DNA from: RGIG2041 sp045532715
GTDB lineage: Bacteria > Bacillota > Clostridia > UBA1381 > UMGS1253
Direction of reading: 5' to 3'
Assembly: GCA_045532715.1 (NCBI GenBank)
Contig: JAZSGM010000073.1
Span: 1-14,820 of the forward strand
DNA: 14,820 nucleotides
The first letter of the stretch is position 1. Every line of letters begins with the position of its first letter. Below are positions 1 through 7,404 of the stretch, piece by piece. Position numbers and translations under genes: made by a program. The notes under the pieces are model-generated. The model did not search any database and was not told where the DNA came from. It saw only the letters and a program-made list of their open reading frames with translations.

Positions 1-84
1 GATACCGGCTGCGCTGTGATGGTCAATTTCATGCTCCAGATGAACAATCAGCGCGCGCCGCTGTCCATTATATTCCATTTGCAC
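1..84 (-). CDS. spoIIAA: Anti-sigma F factor antagonist SpoIIAA (N-terminal fragment)
   Basis: The gene runs off the left edge, so only 28 residues are visible. They contain LIVHLEHEIDHHSA, which matches the first strand and the [GE]-[EI]-[LI]-DHH-[ST]-A signature of SpoIIAA proteins of the STAS fold. In spore formers SpoIIAA is dephosphorylated in the forespore and releases sigma F from SpoIIAB. The start is uncertain. GTG at 84 has an AAAGGG ribosome binding site 8 bases upstream; GTG at 93 has an AAAGGTGAG site 9 bases upstream; ATG at 78 is also in frame. I chose 84. No clear sigma-H promoter is visible between the gene and the terminator to its right, so part of its transcription might come from read-through. 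Another STAS anti-anti-sigma factor such as RsbV is possible, but the DHH motif favours SpoIIAA. Confidence 0.7.
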   Translation of the reverse strand, partial: MQMEYNGQRRALIVHLEHEIDHHSAAGI

Positions 85-132
85 TTTTCTCACCCTTTCG
101 TTCTCACCTTTCGCATTTTACCACCCCGCAAA

Positions 133-189
133 TAAAAAAAAGCACTTATTATGTCGACCGAAAAACTTTCCATCGACACAATAAGTGCT
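133..189 (-). terminator. Rho-independent terminator of the glyA operon
   Basis: A 17-bp stem is formed by 141-157 and 173-189 with a 15-base loop. Read on the minus strand it is followed by a T-rich run (140 down to 133). One position pairs G-U in the minus-strand RNA but would be an A-C mismatch on the plus strand, and no T-run follows on the plus side. It therefore terminates minus-strand transcription leaving the PrsA-like gene, whose stop codon is 15 bases upstream. It separates that operon from the SpoIIAA-like gene. Confidence 0.9.
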
Positions 190-203
190 GTATAAGCTTT
201 AGT

Positions 204-1499
204 TTAATTAAATATAGACATCAGCAGCTCCGGTTCCATAACCATCTGCATCCTGTTTCCTGCATAAATGCTGTCCAATTGTCCGGCAACTGCCGGTTCA
301 ACCAGCTTTTCCCTAATGGTATTGCTCATTTCAGGCAACGGCTCACGCTTGATAATATGATAGCCGAACATACTCAGAATCGGTTCGCTGACTGCCCCGA
401 CCTCCAGCGCCGTAGCGCCGTTGTAAAACTCTTCTACCATTTCACCTGCCGTAAACACATAGCCGTCCGGATTGGCAACCAACCCACCGTCTTTCGAATA
501 CTCCCGCATCAATGCATCAAAATCCGCACCTTCAGCAAGCTGCTTGCACAAACTCTGCGCAAGTGTCTGCGCCGCCTGCACCTCCTTCTCAGAAAGCGCA
601 TCGCCGCTCTGCAGATTCACCGTCGGAATCAAAATATGCTTCGCACAGATGTATGCTTTTTCATACGCCGCCGCAAGTGCCTCCTCCGGAACGGCAGCTA
701 CCAGCTTTTCCGCAAATGTTTCTGCCGTAGCGATCATCTCATTATAAATACCGACATACACATTCAGCATACCTGCTTCATCCAGCTGCGGCACGTATTG
801 CTTCATGCTCTCCGTTACCACGGCAGTCGCCTCCGCCGGAACACCGGCACCTGTCGTGTACACCAAATAATCATAAAACGGATAATAATTCATATACAAA
901 TTACAAATCTGACTCAATAAAGCTGCCTTCGCATTGGAAATTTCCGCTTCGCTTGCGCCGCTCTCCGGTGTCGGCACAAAGGAATCCTGATAAAATCCAT
1001 AGACAAAAGCAATTTCCTCCACCGTCACAAAGCTATGCGCAGACTGAAGCACAATCGGGCTGTCCGTAATATAAATCTGCTGCGCACTCGGCAGATATTT
1101 CACGTTATACCCGAGTGTTTCCGCAACAAAGCGCAGCGGCACCATCGTTCTGCCGTTTTTCTCCGTAGCCGCTGCATCCAGCGTAACGCTTTGTCCGTTC
1201 ACAAGTGCTTCACTTTGACCGAGCACCAAAGCAATTTCCTTTTCCGGAGCAGACACGGTAACCGTCTGTGTCGCTTCCTCCCAGCCAACCTGTGCGCCAA
1301 AGCTCTCCGCAATCACACGCACCGGCACCATTGTCCTGCCGTTTACAGTAAACGGAGCAGTTTCAATTTGCTTTTTCTCAAATTCGCTTTCTATTAAACA
1401 TCTGACATCCGTTTTTCCCATATCCATCTGCACAGATGCAGCGCTTACCGACGCGCCAAGTATGCAAAAGCACAAAACCAAAGCAAGTATTTTCTTCAT
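204..1499 (-). CDS. Secreted PrsA-like peptidyl-prolyl isomerase with stalk domains
   Basis: The 431-residue protein starts at ATG 1499, 8 bases after a GGAGAG site; a GTG three codons earlier has poorer spacing. Residues 1-20 form a signal peptide (KK, hydrophobic core, small residues ASVSAA). There is no good lipobox, so unlike classical PrsA it is probably not a lipoprotein. Residues about 37-147 carry paired copper-amine-oxidase-N-like (stalk) modules, seen as NGRTMVPVR and NGRTMVPLR, each followed by a GxxVxW/Y strand. Residues about 148-285 are a helical region typical of SurA/PrsA chaperones. Residues about 286-388 form a parvulin domain (AKHILI at the start, YSKDGG, then FGYHIIK at the end). 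It probably folds exported proteins outside the membrane. It is the last gene of the glyA operon and is followed by a strong terminator. The parvulin call is firm; the client proteins are unknown. Confidence 0.85.
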   Translation of the reverse strand: MKKILALVLCFCILGASVSAASVQMDMGKTDVRCLIESEFEKKQIETAPFTVNGRTMVPVRVIAESFGAQVGWEEATQTVTVSAPEKEIALVLGQSEALVNGQSVTLDAAATEKNGRTMVPLRFVAETLGYNVKYLPSAQQIYITDSPIVLQSAHSFVTVEEIAFVYGFYQDSFVPTPESGASEAEISNAKAALLSQICNLYMNYYPFYDYLVYTTGAGVPAEATAVVTESMKQYVPQLDEAGMLNVYVGIYNEMIATAETFAEKLVAAVPEEALAAAYEKAYICAKHILIPTVNLQSGDALSEKEVQAAQTLAQSLCKQLAEGADFDALMREYSKDGGLVANPDGYVFTAGEMVEEFYNGATALEVGAVSEPILSMFGYHIIKREPLPEMSNTIREKLVEPAVAGQLDSIYAGNRMQMVMEPELLMSIFN

Positions 1500-1514
1500 A
1501 TGTAACACTCTCCC

Positions 1515-2030
1515 TTAAAAGAATTTACCGACCTCATCCAAAACATAGGACTGTTCTATCACAAAATCGCGCACATTCTTATTTTTAAGCAGTACGCCGA
1601 AAATCAGCTTCACACGGCGCACAAACTCCGGCTCAAAATCCGCAAGCGTGAATGTTTGCGCCAGCGGACACATCGCCCTCGCGCGCGGATCAATGATCAT
1701 CTCCGCTCTCCCATCCTCTTTCAGATACGGAATCAGCGGAAATATACGGCAGGAAAGCGGGCGAAGTGCACGGTTGCACGTGCCGTCACAAATCGCAATC
1801 GGCGCTGTCTTGTCATTTTCCCCATACAAAAACGCCGAAGCTTCTATCCTCAACCACGGCGTTTGTACGTTTTTATACATACTGCGCTCGCCCGGATACA
1901 GATACATACCCGCCTCTTCATCCTCGCTGACGCAGCAAGCGCCGCTGCAAAGCAGACCGCAGTCCACCTTGAGCGGCGTTACATGTTCAAGTAATCGATA
2001 TGCTTCTTCGTATATTTTTGTCGCCTGCAT
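1515..2030 (-). CDS. YkgJ-like cysteine cluster protein
   Basis: This 171-residue cytoplasmic protein has no signal peptide or membrane segment. It has eight cysteines: C24, C28, C32, C33, C81, C85, C94 and C121. The CxxxCxGxCC block and the RPLSCRIFPL block resemble the CxxCxxCC (zinc- or iron-chelating, YkgJ/UPF0153) family, in which the cysteines are thought to bind a metal or Fe-S cluster. The biochemical role of that family is not established. The start ATG at 2030 lies 3 bases after the kinase stop codon, and its ribosome binding site (AAAAAAGG) sits inside the end of that gene, so the two are probably translationally linked. The PrsA-like gene follows closely. I infer metal binding from the cysteines; the function is not known. 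Confidence 0.7.
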   Translation of the reverse strand: MQATKIYEEAYRLLEHVTPLKVDCGLLCSGACCVSEDEEAGMYLYPGERSMYKNVQTPWLRIEASAFLYGENDKTAPIAICDGTCNRALRPLSCRIFPLIPYLKEDGRAEMIIDPRARAMCPLAQTFTLADFEPEFVRRVKLIFGVLLKNKNVRDFVIEQSYVLDEVGKFF

Positions 2031-2033
2031 AAA

Positions 2034-2975
2034 TCAATCTACCTTTTTTACCGAAATCTGTTCAAGTGTCTCTTGTACCGTTTTAAAATCAAACGAATTT
2101 GAAGCAGGATTTGCAACCACTGCCTGCGAAAATGCCGCCGCGTAACGAAGGGAGTCCATGGTACCAAGCTTATGCGTCTGCCCATAAATAAAACCGCTTA
2201 AAAATGCATCACCGGCGCCAACGGTATTGTACACCGCTACCGGCGGCACCTGAATGACATACGCTCCATCCGCACATGCCGCAATTGCACCTTCCGCGCC
2301 GGAAGATACAAGTACATTCTTCACACCGCGTTCACGAATGCGCTTTGCACACTCAATGGTTTCGTAACGGTTCACCAAATGCACATCAAAGCTTTCGCAC
2401 AGCTCCTTCAAATTCGGCTTAATCACATCCGGTTCAGCTTCAATTGCGCTCAGCAACGCCTCTCCGCTACAGTCCACGGCAACCTTTGCGCCATTTTCAT
2501 GAATAATTTGTGTCAACGTTTTATAAATGTCAGACGGCATCTTAGACGAAACACTGCCGCTGAGCGCAACATAGGCACATTCCCGTGCGAGCTGTGCCGC
2601 CTTCTCATGCAATGCAGTCAGCTGCGCCTCTGTTGGCATACCAGCATCCAGATTAATGTCTGTGTAGGTCCCGTTTTTCAAATCCACGACTTTAATATTA
2701 TTGCGTATCGGGTAGTCTACCGGAATAAAATCGGAACGCACGCCGAATTTGTTTAACTGACTGATAAACACCGCACGATCCGGTCCTCCGATAAATCCGA
2801 AGCAAACAGACTCCAGCCCGCTTGCTGCAAGAAATTTTGCAACATTCACACCTTTAGAGCCCGGCACCGCACTTGAGTCCTTTGCACGGTTGACCTCATT
2901 TAAGCAAAAATCATCCACATAGACTGTTCTGTCCATCGCCGGACTCAACGAAAGCCCTGCAACCTTTAAACACAT
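2034..2975 (-). CDS. PfkB-family sugar-phosphate kinase (1-phosphofructokinase-like)
   Basis: The 313-residue protein starts at ATG 2975, 7 bases after a GGGAAGG site. An in-frame ATG 13 codons upstream lacks one. It shows the ribokinase/PfkB fold signatures in order: SPAMDRTVYV at the N-terminus, PGSKGVNVAKFLA (the glycine-rich substrate loop), RNNIKVVD, IKPNLKEL, and TVGAGDAFLSG near residue 250, whose aspartate is the catalytic base. The layout is that of FruK/LacC hexose-phosphate kinases, which phosphorylate fructose 1-phosphate or tagatose 6-phosphate with ATP. Several positions depart from the usual motifs: NPA is SPA, PGGKG is PGSKG, and the SLPPG segment reads SVSSK. The substrate is therefore uncertain. 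It sits 54 bases downstream of glyA with no visible terminator between, and no fructose PTS gene is nearby. Confidence 0.8.
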   Translation of the reverse strand: MCLKVAGLSLSPAMDRTVYVDDFCLNEVNRAKDSSAVPGSKGVNVAKFLAASGLESVCFGFIGGPDRAVFISQLNKFGVRSDFIPVDYPIRNNIKVVDLKNGTYTDINLDAGMPTEAQLTALHEKAAQLARECAYVALSGSVSSKMPSDIYKTLTQIIHENGAKVAVDCSGEALLSAIEAEPDVIKPNLKELCESFDVHLVNRYETIECAKRIRERGVKNVLVSSGAEGAIAACADGAYVIQVPPVAVYNTVGAGDAFLSGFIYGQTHKLGTMDSLRYAAAFSQAVVANPASNSFDFKTVQETLEQISVKKVD

Positions 2976-3029
2976 ACTGTCACCTTCCCTTGGACAACAA
3001 AGTTTAAAATCCACACGCTCTTTTCCGTT

Positions 3030-4265
3030 TTATGCCTCGTACAGCGGATGCTTTTTACAAAGTGCCGCTACACGTGCCTTGATTTCTTCTGCGCTTGCAC
3101 CGTCTGTTACGGCAAGCTTAATAAGCGCTGCAACTTCCTTCATATCCTCCTCCACAAAACCGCGGGAGGTTACCGCCGGTGTACCAATACGGATACCGCT
3201 GGTTACAAACGGGCTCTGTGTATCAAACGGGATTGCATTCTTATTTACGGTGATACCAATTTCGTCAAGCTTGTGCTCTGCATCCTTACCGGTGATGTTC
3301 ATCGGTGTCAAGTCAACGAGCATCAAGTGGTTGTCTGTACCGCCGCTTACAAGCTTAAAGCCTTCTGCTACGAGTGCATCCGCCAGCGCAGCCGCATTTT
3401 TTACAATCTGCGTCTGATATGCTTTGAATTCCTCGGAGAGTGCTTCCTTAAAGCATACTGCTTTCGATGCAATGACGTGCATCAAAGGACCGCCCTGGAT
3501 TCCCGGGAAGAGTGCCTTGTTGATCTTTGCTGCATGCTCTTCTTTACAGAGAATCAAGCCGCCGCGCGGACCGCGAAGTGTCTTGTGCGTTGTCGTGGTT
3601 ACGAAATCCGCATGCGGTACCGGATTCGGATGCAAGCCTGCTGCAACCAAGCCGGCAATATGCGCCATATCTACCATAAAGTATGCGCCGACTTCCTTTG
3701 CAATTTCTGCAAAGCGCGCAAAATCAATTGTTCTCGGGTATGCGGAAGCACCTGCCAAAATCAGCTTCGGCTTGCACTCGAGTGCGAGACGACGTACTTC
3801 ATCATAATCGATTACATTTTCACCTTCGTTAACACCGTACGGTACGATGTTAAAGTATTTACCGGAAATATTGACCGGGCTGCCGTGGCTTAAGTGACCA
3901 CCGTGTGCAAGGCTCATACTCAGCACTGTATCGCCCGGCTCTAAAACGGAGAAAAACACCGTCAAGTTTGCCTGTGCACCGGAGTGCGGCTGTACATTGG
4001 CGTGGTCAGCGCCAAACACCTTTTTCGCACGCTCAATTGCCAGATTTTCCACAACGTCTACATATTCGCAGCCACCGTAGTAACGCTTACCCGGATAGCC
4101 CTCTGCATATTTATTGGTCAGCGGTGTACCCATCGCTTCCATTACAGCTTCGCTTACAAAGTTTTCCGAAGCGATTAACTCGATTTTGTTCTGCTGACGG
4201 GAAAGCTCCTGCAGTATCGCAGCATGCACTTCCGGGTCTGCGTGTTTTACCTTATTAAACTCCAT
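3030..4265 (-). CDS. glyA: Serine hydroxymethyltransferase
   Basis: The 411-residue protein has the normal family length and covers the whole PLP enzyme. It interconverts serine plus tetrahydrofolate with glycine plus 5,10-methylene-tetrahydrofolate in the cytoplasm, supplying one-carbon units. Visible motifs are LIASENF (residues 29-35), NKYAEGYPGKRYYGG (51-65), VDMAHIAGLVAAG (198-210) with PLP-binding D199 and H202, and TTTTHKTLRGPRGG, where K228 forms the internal aldimine. The start has AAGGAGTG 7 bases upstream. A TTGCTT-17-TATAAT promoter lies just upstream, so glyA is the first gene of its operon. The call is secure. Confidence 0.98.
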   Translation of the reverse strand: MEFNKVKHADPEVHAAILQELSRQQNKIELIASENFVSEAVMEAMGTPLTNKYAEGYPGKRYYGGCEYVDVVENLAIERAKKVFGADHANVQPHSGAQANLTVFFSVLEPGDTVLSMSLAHGGHLSHGSPVNISGKYFNIVPYGVNEGENVIDYDEVRRLALECKPKLILAGASAYPRTIDFARFAEIAKEVGAYFMVDMAHIAGLVAAGLHPNPVPHADFVTTTTHKTLRGPRGGLILCKEEHAAKINKALFPGIQGGPLMHVIASKAVCFKEALSEEFKAYQTQIVKNAAALADALVAEGFKLVSGGTDNHLMLVDLTPMNITGKDAEHKLDEIGITVNKNAIPFDTQSPFVTSGIRIGTPAVTSRGFVEEDMKEVAALIKLAVTDGASAEEIKARVAALCKKHPLYEA

Positions 4266-4299
4266 TGTATAACACTCCTTAATATTTATAGATAGCTAT

Positions 4300-4328
4300 A
4301 TTATACAGTATTCTTATCATTTAAGCAA
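4300..4328 (-). promoter_or_regulatory. Sigma-A type promoter of the glyA operon
   Basis: On the minus strand, -35 TTGCTT (4328-4323) is separated by 17 bases from a perfect -10 TATAAT (4305-4300). The predicted leader to the glyA ATG at 4265 is about 28 bases, too short for a riboswitch. No terminator is visible between the metallophosphoesterase stop (4392) and this promoter, so read-through from the upstream nagA unit is possible. Confidence 0.8.
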
Positions 4329-4391
4329 CCCTTTTTGCATTTCTTTGCCATATATTGTATTTGTACTGATTTTTTAACAAACACATCTCAC

Positions 4392-5498
4392 TCAGTCTAC
4401 CTCTACATCTTTTGTAAAGAAATCAGCATAAGTTTTACTACCGCTCGGGAATGGCGCATAATTCACCAGCGCCGGCACGTGTGAAACCTCAAAGCGGTCA
4501 TTGTCCAATCTGACCAGCGTGCCGCCGAGCTGCCCCGGCAAATGAGAATCATACTGCCCTGTTTTCAGGCCGAATACCCAGCGGATATTTTTATATGTGA
4601 TGCAGGTATTGATTCTGTGCACATGGCCGACAAATACGCCATCCACGTTACACGCCTGCGCAAAGTCCATAAAACCGGGCACTTCGATAGAATGTACCAC
4701 CTGCGGCATTTGCTTTGAACCGAAGTCGCCGTCCTTTGCCTCCACATCGACGCCAATCTGATAAAATCCATCGTCATCCGTCACATAGCCCTTTGCCTTC
4801 GCCGCTTCGGTAAATTCCATCGTCGGATGATGGCAGCATACAAACGCCGGCACGCTTCTGCCCTGATTTTGACTAATGCGCACCGTATTTTTTCTGACCA
4901 TTTCCAGCTGATCCGGATACAAACCGCTTGCACATTGCCCTTTGCAGCCGTGCGAGTCCAGCATATGCAACACACGGACAAGTTCGTCACCAACTGCCAC
5001 GCCGACCGTATAGTTGCCGTTACCCGTCACATTGCCGCGGCAAAACAGACAATTTTTTGCCTTTTCAAGCATCGAGCATTGCCAATCTATACCCATATAA
5101 GATTCGTTGTCGTGATTACCGAACACCGGCGCCCACGGAATCCCAAGAGAACCCATAAAATCGCAAAACAGTTCAAAACTGGTACCTGCATCGTCGAACG
5201 AACCGTAGATCAAGTCACCCGTGATAAAAATCAGATCCGGTCTTGTCTGCGCAACCAAAGAACGAATATGCGTAAACACATTCTGCTCAATCATTTCCGG
5301 TTGCCATGCAAGAATCTGATCCAGCGGTATTCTGTCCGGCGTACGGCGCTGCAGCGCATCAATCACCTGCATATCCGTAAGCTGCAATAATCGGATAGGT
5401 GTGTTCTTTCTCTCCTCCGGCAAACGCACTACCACATCGCAACCGTCAAAACCGTCCGGGTTATGCAGAATTTCCGTCAATTCAATCGCATTGCTCAT
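4392..5498 (-). CDS. Calcineurin-like metallophosphoesterase
   Basis: This 368-residue cytoplasmic protein has the ordered metal-binding motifs of the calcineurin-like (PF00149) phosphoesterases: TDMQ at 41-44, GD at 94-95, GNHD at 127-130, HH at 223-224 and GHVH at 291-294. The first motif normally reads D-x-H; here the histidine is replaced by Q44. The spacing and the lack of a signal peptide resemble the Dcr2/PhoD-like intracellular phosphatases. The substrate cannot be read from sequence. Its ATG at 5498 follows the nagA stop codon by one base, and its ribosome binding site (GAGGAGAG) lies inside nagA, so the two are co-translated. That suggests a role with amino-sugar or cell-wall phosphates, which is only inference. 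Confidence 0.85.
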   Translation of the reverse strand: MSNAIELTEILHNPDGFDGCDVVVRLPEERKNTPIRLLQLTDMQVIDALQRRTPDRIPLDQILAWQPEMIEQNVFTHIRSLVAQTRPDLIFITGDLIYGSFDDAGTSFELFCDFMGSLGIPWAPVFGNHDNESYMGIDWQCSMLEKAKNCLFCRGNVTGNGNYTVGVAVGDELVRVLHMLDSHGCKGQCASGLYPDQLEMVRKNTVRISQNQGRSVPAFVCCHHPTMEFTEAAKAKGYVTDDDGFYQIGVDVEAKDGDFGSKQMPQVVHSIEVPGFMDFAQACNVDGVFVGHVHRINTCITYKNIRWVFGLKTGQYDSHLPGQLGGTLVRLDNDRFEVSHVPALVNYAPFPSGSKTYADFFTKDVEVD

Positions 5499-5499
5499 C

Positions 5500-6639
5500 T
5501 TAAAACATCTCTCCTCTTAAAATCGTTTTCTGCACATTAAACCATTCATCGACAATAATCAGATTTGCAACATTTCCTTTGCGGATTTCACCGAGGTCGG
5601 GCAGATTTAAAAGTCTTGCCGGATTTAAGGACGCATAGCGGAATACATCGCAAATCGAGCCACCGGTATGTACCATCATATTATGGCAAGCAATATCAAG
5701 CGTCAGCTTCGAGCCGGCAATATCACCGCCCCAGTCAAAATTGATATCAAATGCATCCTCTAAACCCGCAATCGGCGGACCGTCTGCCACAAAGGCATCG
5801 GCAATTAAGATAATCTTATCCTGCCCCTTAATCTTTTTGATCAGGCGCAGCATATACGGATGCACATGCACGCCCTTCGAATCACAAATGAGTTCTGCAT
5901 AAATGCCGTCGTTATAGTTAACGGTTTCATCCACACATACGCCGCGCACCTCGGGATAGTTTTCCAACGTGCCGGTTGCATTGGTGTGATGTGTGCCGAG
6001 CTTTAAGCCATATGGCATCAACACTTCAATCTGCTCAGGGGTTGCCTCGGAATGTGCCACAGAAAAGACGATACCCGGGATTTCTTTTTTTACATACTGC
6101 ACAAACTCCAAAATTCCCTCGCGCTCCGGCGCAACGCACCAGACCTTCGCCAAATCCTTTGCCGCCTCGACCACTTCGGCATAGTCCGCTTCACGAATTG
6201 CATCCTTCCAAACATTCTTTTCCTTATCACAGCCAAAATCCGGATTTAAGTACGGCCCTTCCATATAAACGCCGAGAATGTTTTTACACGTTCCATCCGC
6301 AATGCCTTTTTTAAACTTTGCAATCGCATCCAGATGCTCCTGCTTGTTCATGCTGTAAAACAGCGCCGGAAGCACTGAGGTCACACCGTGCTTCAAAAGC
6401 GTCGCACAGCATTTTGCCGGGTCATCATGAAAATAAGTTTCACCGTCGGCGTGTGTATGTATGTCAATCAGTCCCGGACCGACAAACCTCCCCTTCGCAT
6501 CGATAATCTCGCACTCCTCCGGCACAGCTACGGCTTTCGCCGGACCGAAATCGACGATTCTGCCATTCTCCATCAAAAGCACGCCGTCCGGGATATAATG
6601 GTCCTTCATTACAAGTACTGCGTTAATAATTGCCGTCAT
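5500..6639 (-). CDS. nagA: N-acetylglucosamine-6-phosphate deacetylase
   Basis: The 379-residue amidohydrolase has the normal NagA length. It hydrolyses N-acetylglucosamine 6-phosphate to glucosamine 6-phosphate and acetate in the cytoplasm. Visible motifs are GLIDIHTH with H61 and H63, MEGPYLNP with metal ligand E127, VAHSEAT with H196, GTHHTNATG with H217 and H218, and LIADA with the catalytic D281. In classical NagA the EGP block reads HLEGPF; here it is YMEGPY, so this belongs to a divergent branch and a related N-acetylated sugar phosphate is possible. The ATG at 6639 follows a GAGGTG site. It is the first gene of a two-gene unit with the metallophosphoesterase. No nagB or amino-sugar PTS lies in the window. 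Confidence 0.85.
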   Translation of the reverse strand: MTAIINAVLVMKDHYIPDGVLLMENGRIVDFGPAKAVAVPEECEIIDAKGRFVGPGLIDIHTHADGETYFHDDPAKCCATLLKHGVTSVLPALFYSMNKQEHLDAIAKFKKGIADGTCKNILGVYMEGPYLNPDFGCDKEKNVWKDAIREADYAEVVEAAKDLAKVWCVAPEREGILEFVQYVKKEIPGIVFSVAHSEATPEQIEVLMPYGLKLGTHHTNATGTLENYPEVRGVCVDETVNYNDGIYAELICDSKGVHVHPYMLRLIKKIKGQDKIILIADAFVADGPPIAGLEDAFDINFDWGGDIAGSKLTLDIACHNMMVHTGGSICDVFRYASLNPARLLNLPDLGEIRKGNVANLIIVDEWFNVQKTILRGEMF

Positions 6640-6680
6640 ATATTTGGCACCTCATTTTCTCTAATTCTACCTGTACTTCA

Positions 6681-6709
6681 ATTATATAATACTACCGCAT
6701 TTCTGTCAA
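6681..6709 (-). promoter_or_regulatory. Consensus sigma-A promoter of nagA
   Basis: On the minus strand, a perfect -35 TTGACA (6709-6704) and a perfect -10 TATAAT (6686-6681) are separated by 17 bases. Transcription would start about 35 bases before the nagA ATG. It lies back-to-back with the plus-strand promoter at 6742-6770. Such a strong promoter in front of a catabolic gene would normally need repression, but I could not identify an operator or cre site with confidence. Confidence 0.9.
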
Positions 6710-6741
6710 TTTCCCACGATACAATTCTTCCTATGTTTTTA

Positions 6742-6770
6742 TTGCTTTCCGCAAATGACTGTGATAAAAT
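6742..6770 (+). promoter_or_regulatory. Extended -10 promoter of the ECF transporter operon
   Basis: A -35 TTGCTT (6742-6747) lies 17 bases from a -10 TAAAAT (6765-6770), with an upstream TG (6762-6763) making an extended -10. The leader to the start codon at 6855 is about 75-80 bases. I searched it by eye for a known vitamin riboswitch (preQ1, TPP, THF) and saw none. Confidence 0.7.
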
Positions 6771-6854
6771 CATTACAGCACATCCTGTAAATCTAACAAA
6801 ATGTCATTTTTCTGCAATGGCGATGGCATTTTAAATTTAGGAAAGGAAACTGCT

Positions 6855-7394
6855 ATGAAAAATCACAACAAACTTTTTAAAATGGTGCTCTCCGCTTTCT
6901 TTCTGGCGCTTGCGTATGTTCTGCCGTTTTTGACAGGGCAAATCCCTGAAATCGGCGCAATGCTTTGCCCACTGCACATTCCGGTGCTGCTTTGCGGCTT
7001 TATCTGCGGCTGGCCATACGGCTTGGCAGTCGGCTTTATTGCACCACTGTTCCGTTCGCTGGCACTTGGCATGCCGCCAATGTTTCCGACGGCAATTTGT
7101 ATGGCATTTGAGCTCGCGGCGTACGGCGCAGTCGGCGGCTTATTACATAGATTACTGCCGCGCAAAAAGGCATATATCTATTGCTCCCTTGTCGGCGCAA
7201 TGCTCGTCGGTAGAGGCGTATGGGGTGTGGCTATGGCACTTTGTCTCGGACTCGGCGACAGCGGCTTTACCTTTGCCGCATTTATCGCCGGCGCATTTAC
7301 CAATGCGATCCCCGGCATTATTCTGCAGATTATTTTAATCCCTATATTGGTAATGGTACTGGAAAACCCAAAAATCCTAAAGATAAAAGATTAG
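6855..7394 (+). CDS. ECF transporter S component (substrate-binding membrane subunit)
   Basis: The 179-residue, very hydrophobic protein has about six membrane segments (roughly 8-27, 38-62, 75-97, 105-131, 138-152 and 153-170), the topology of S components. These bind a vitamin or other micronutrient and dock to the shared energising module EcfA-EcfA'-T. Features of this branch are a PLFRSLALGMPP loop at 64-75, an MAFELAAYG segment and an AxxTNxxPG motif near 147-154. The start at 6855 has GAAAGGAAAC upstream. No EcfA or EcfT gene is nearby, so it probably uses a shared module encoded elsewhere. The substrate is unknown. The next gene starts 10 bases after its stop and encodes a predicted kinase, which hints that the imported compound may be phosphorylated. 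Confidence 0.85.
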   Translation: MKNHNKLFKMVLSAFFLALAYVLPFLTGQIPEIGAMLCPLHIPVLLCGFICGWPYGLAVGFIAPLFRSLALGMPPMFPTAICMAFELAAYGAVGGLLHRLLPRKKAYIYCSLVGAMLVGRGVWGVAMALCLGLGDSGFTFAAFIAGAFTNAIPGIILQIILIPILVMVLENPKILKIKD

Positions 7395-7404
7395 GTTGAA
7401 AGCT

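Noticed and set aside
279..920. Long plus-strand open frame opposite the PrsA-like gene
   Set aside because: It lies wholly antisense to a gene with clear signal peptide, stalk and parvulin motifs, has no ribosome binding site or family motif, and is rich in Arg, His and Cys as expected of a shadow frame.
3048..3893. Long plus-strand open frame (281 codons) opposite glyA
   Set aside because: It is antisense to a highly conserved glyA, has no recognisable domain, and is unusually Cys-rich, which is typical of the reverse complement of coding sequence.
4329..4391. Terminator after the metallophosphoesterase gene
   Set aside because: There is a T-rich stretch but no G/C-rich stem, so read-through into glyA is possible and no terminator was called.
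4827..5390. Plus-strand open frame opposite the metallophosphoesterase
   Set aside because: It has no ribosome binding site or motif, and the minus strand carries all metal-binding motifs of a real enzyme.
6771..6854. Riboswitch in the leader of the ECF S component
   Set aside because: The leader is short and shows no conserved core of the preQ1, TPP, THF or cobalamin classes by eye.
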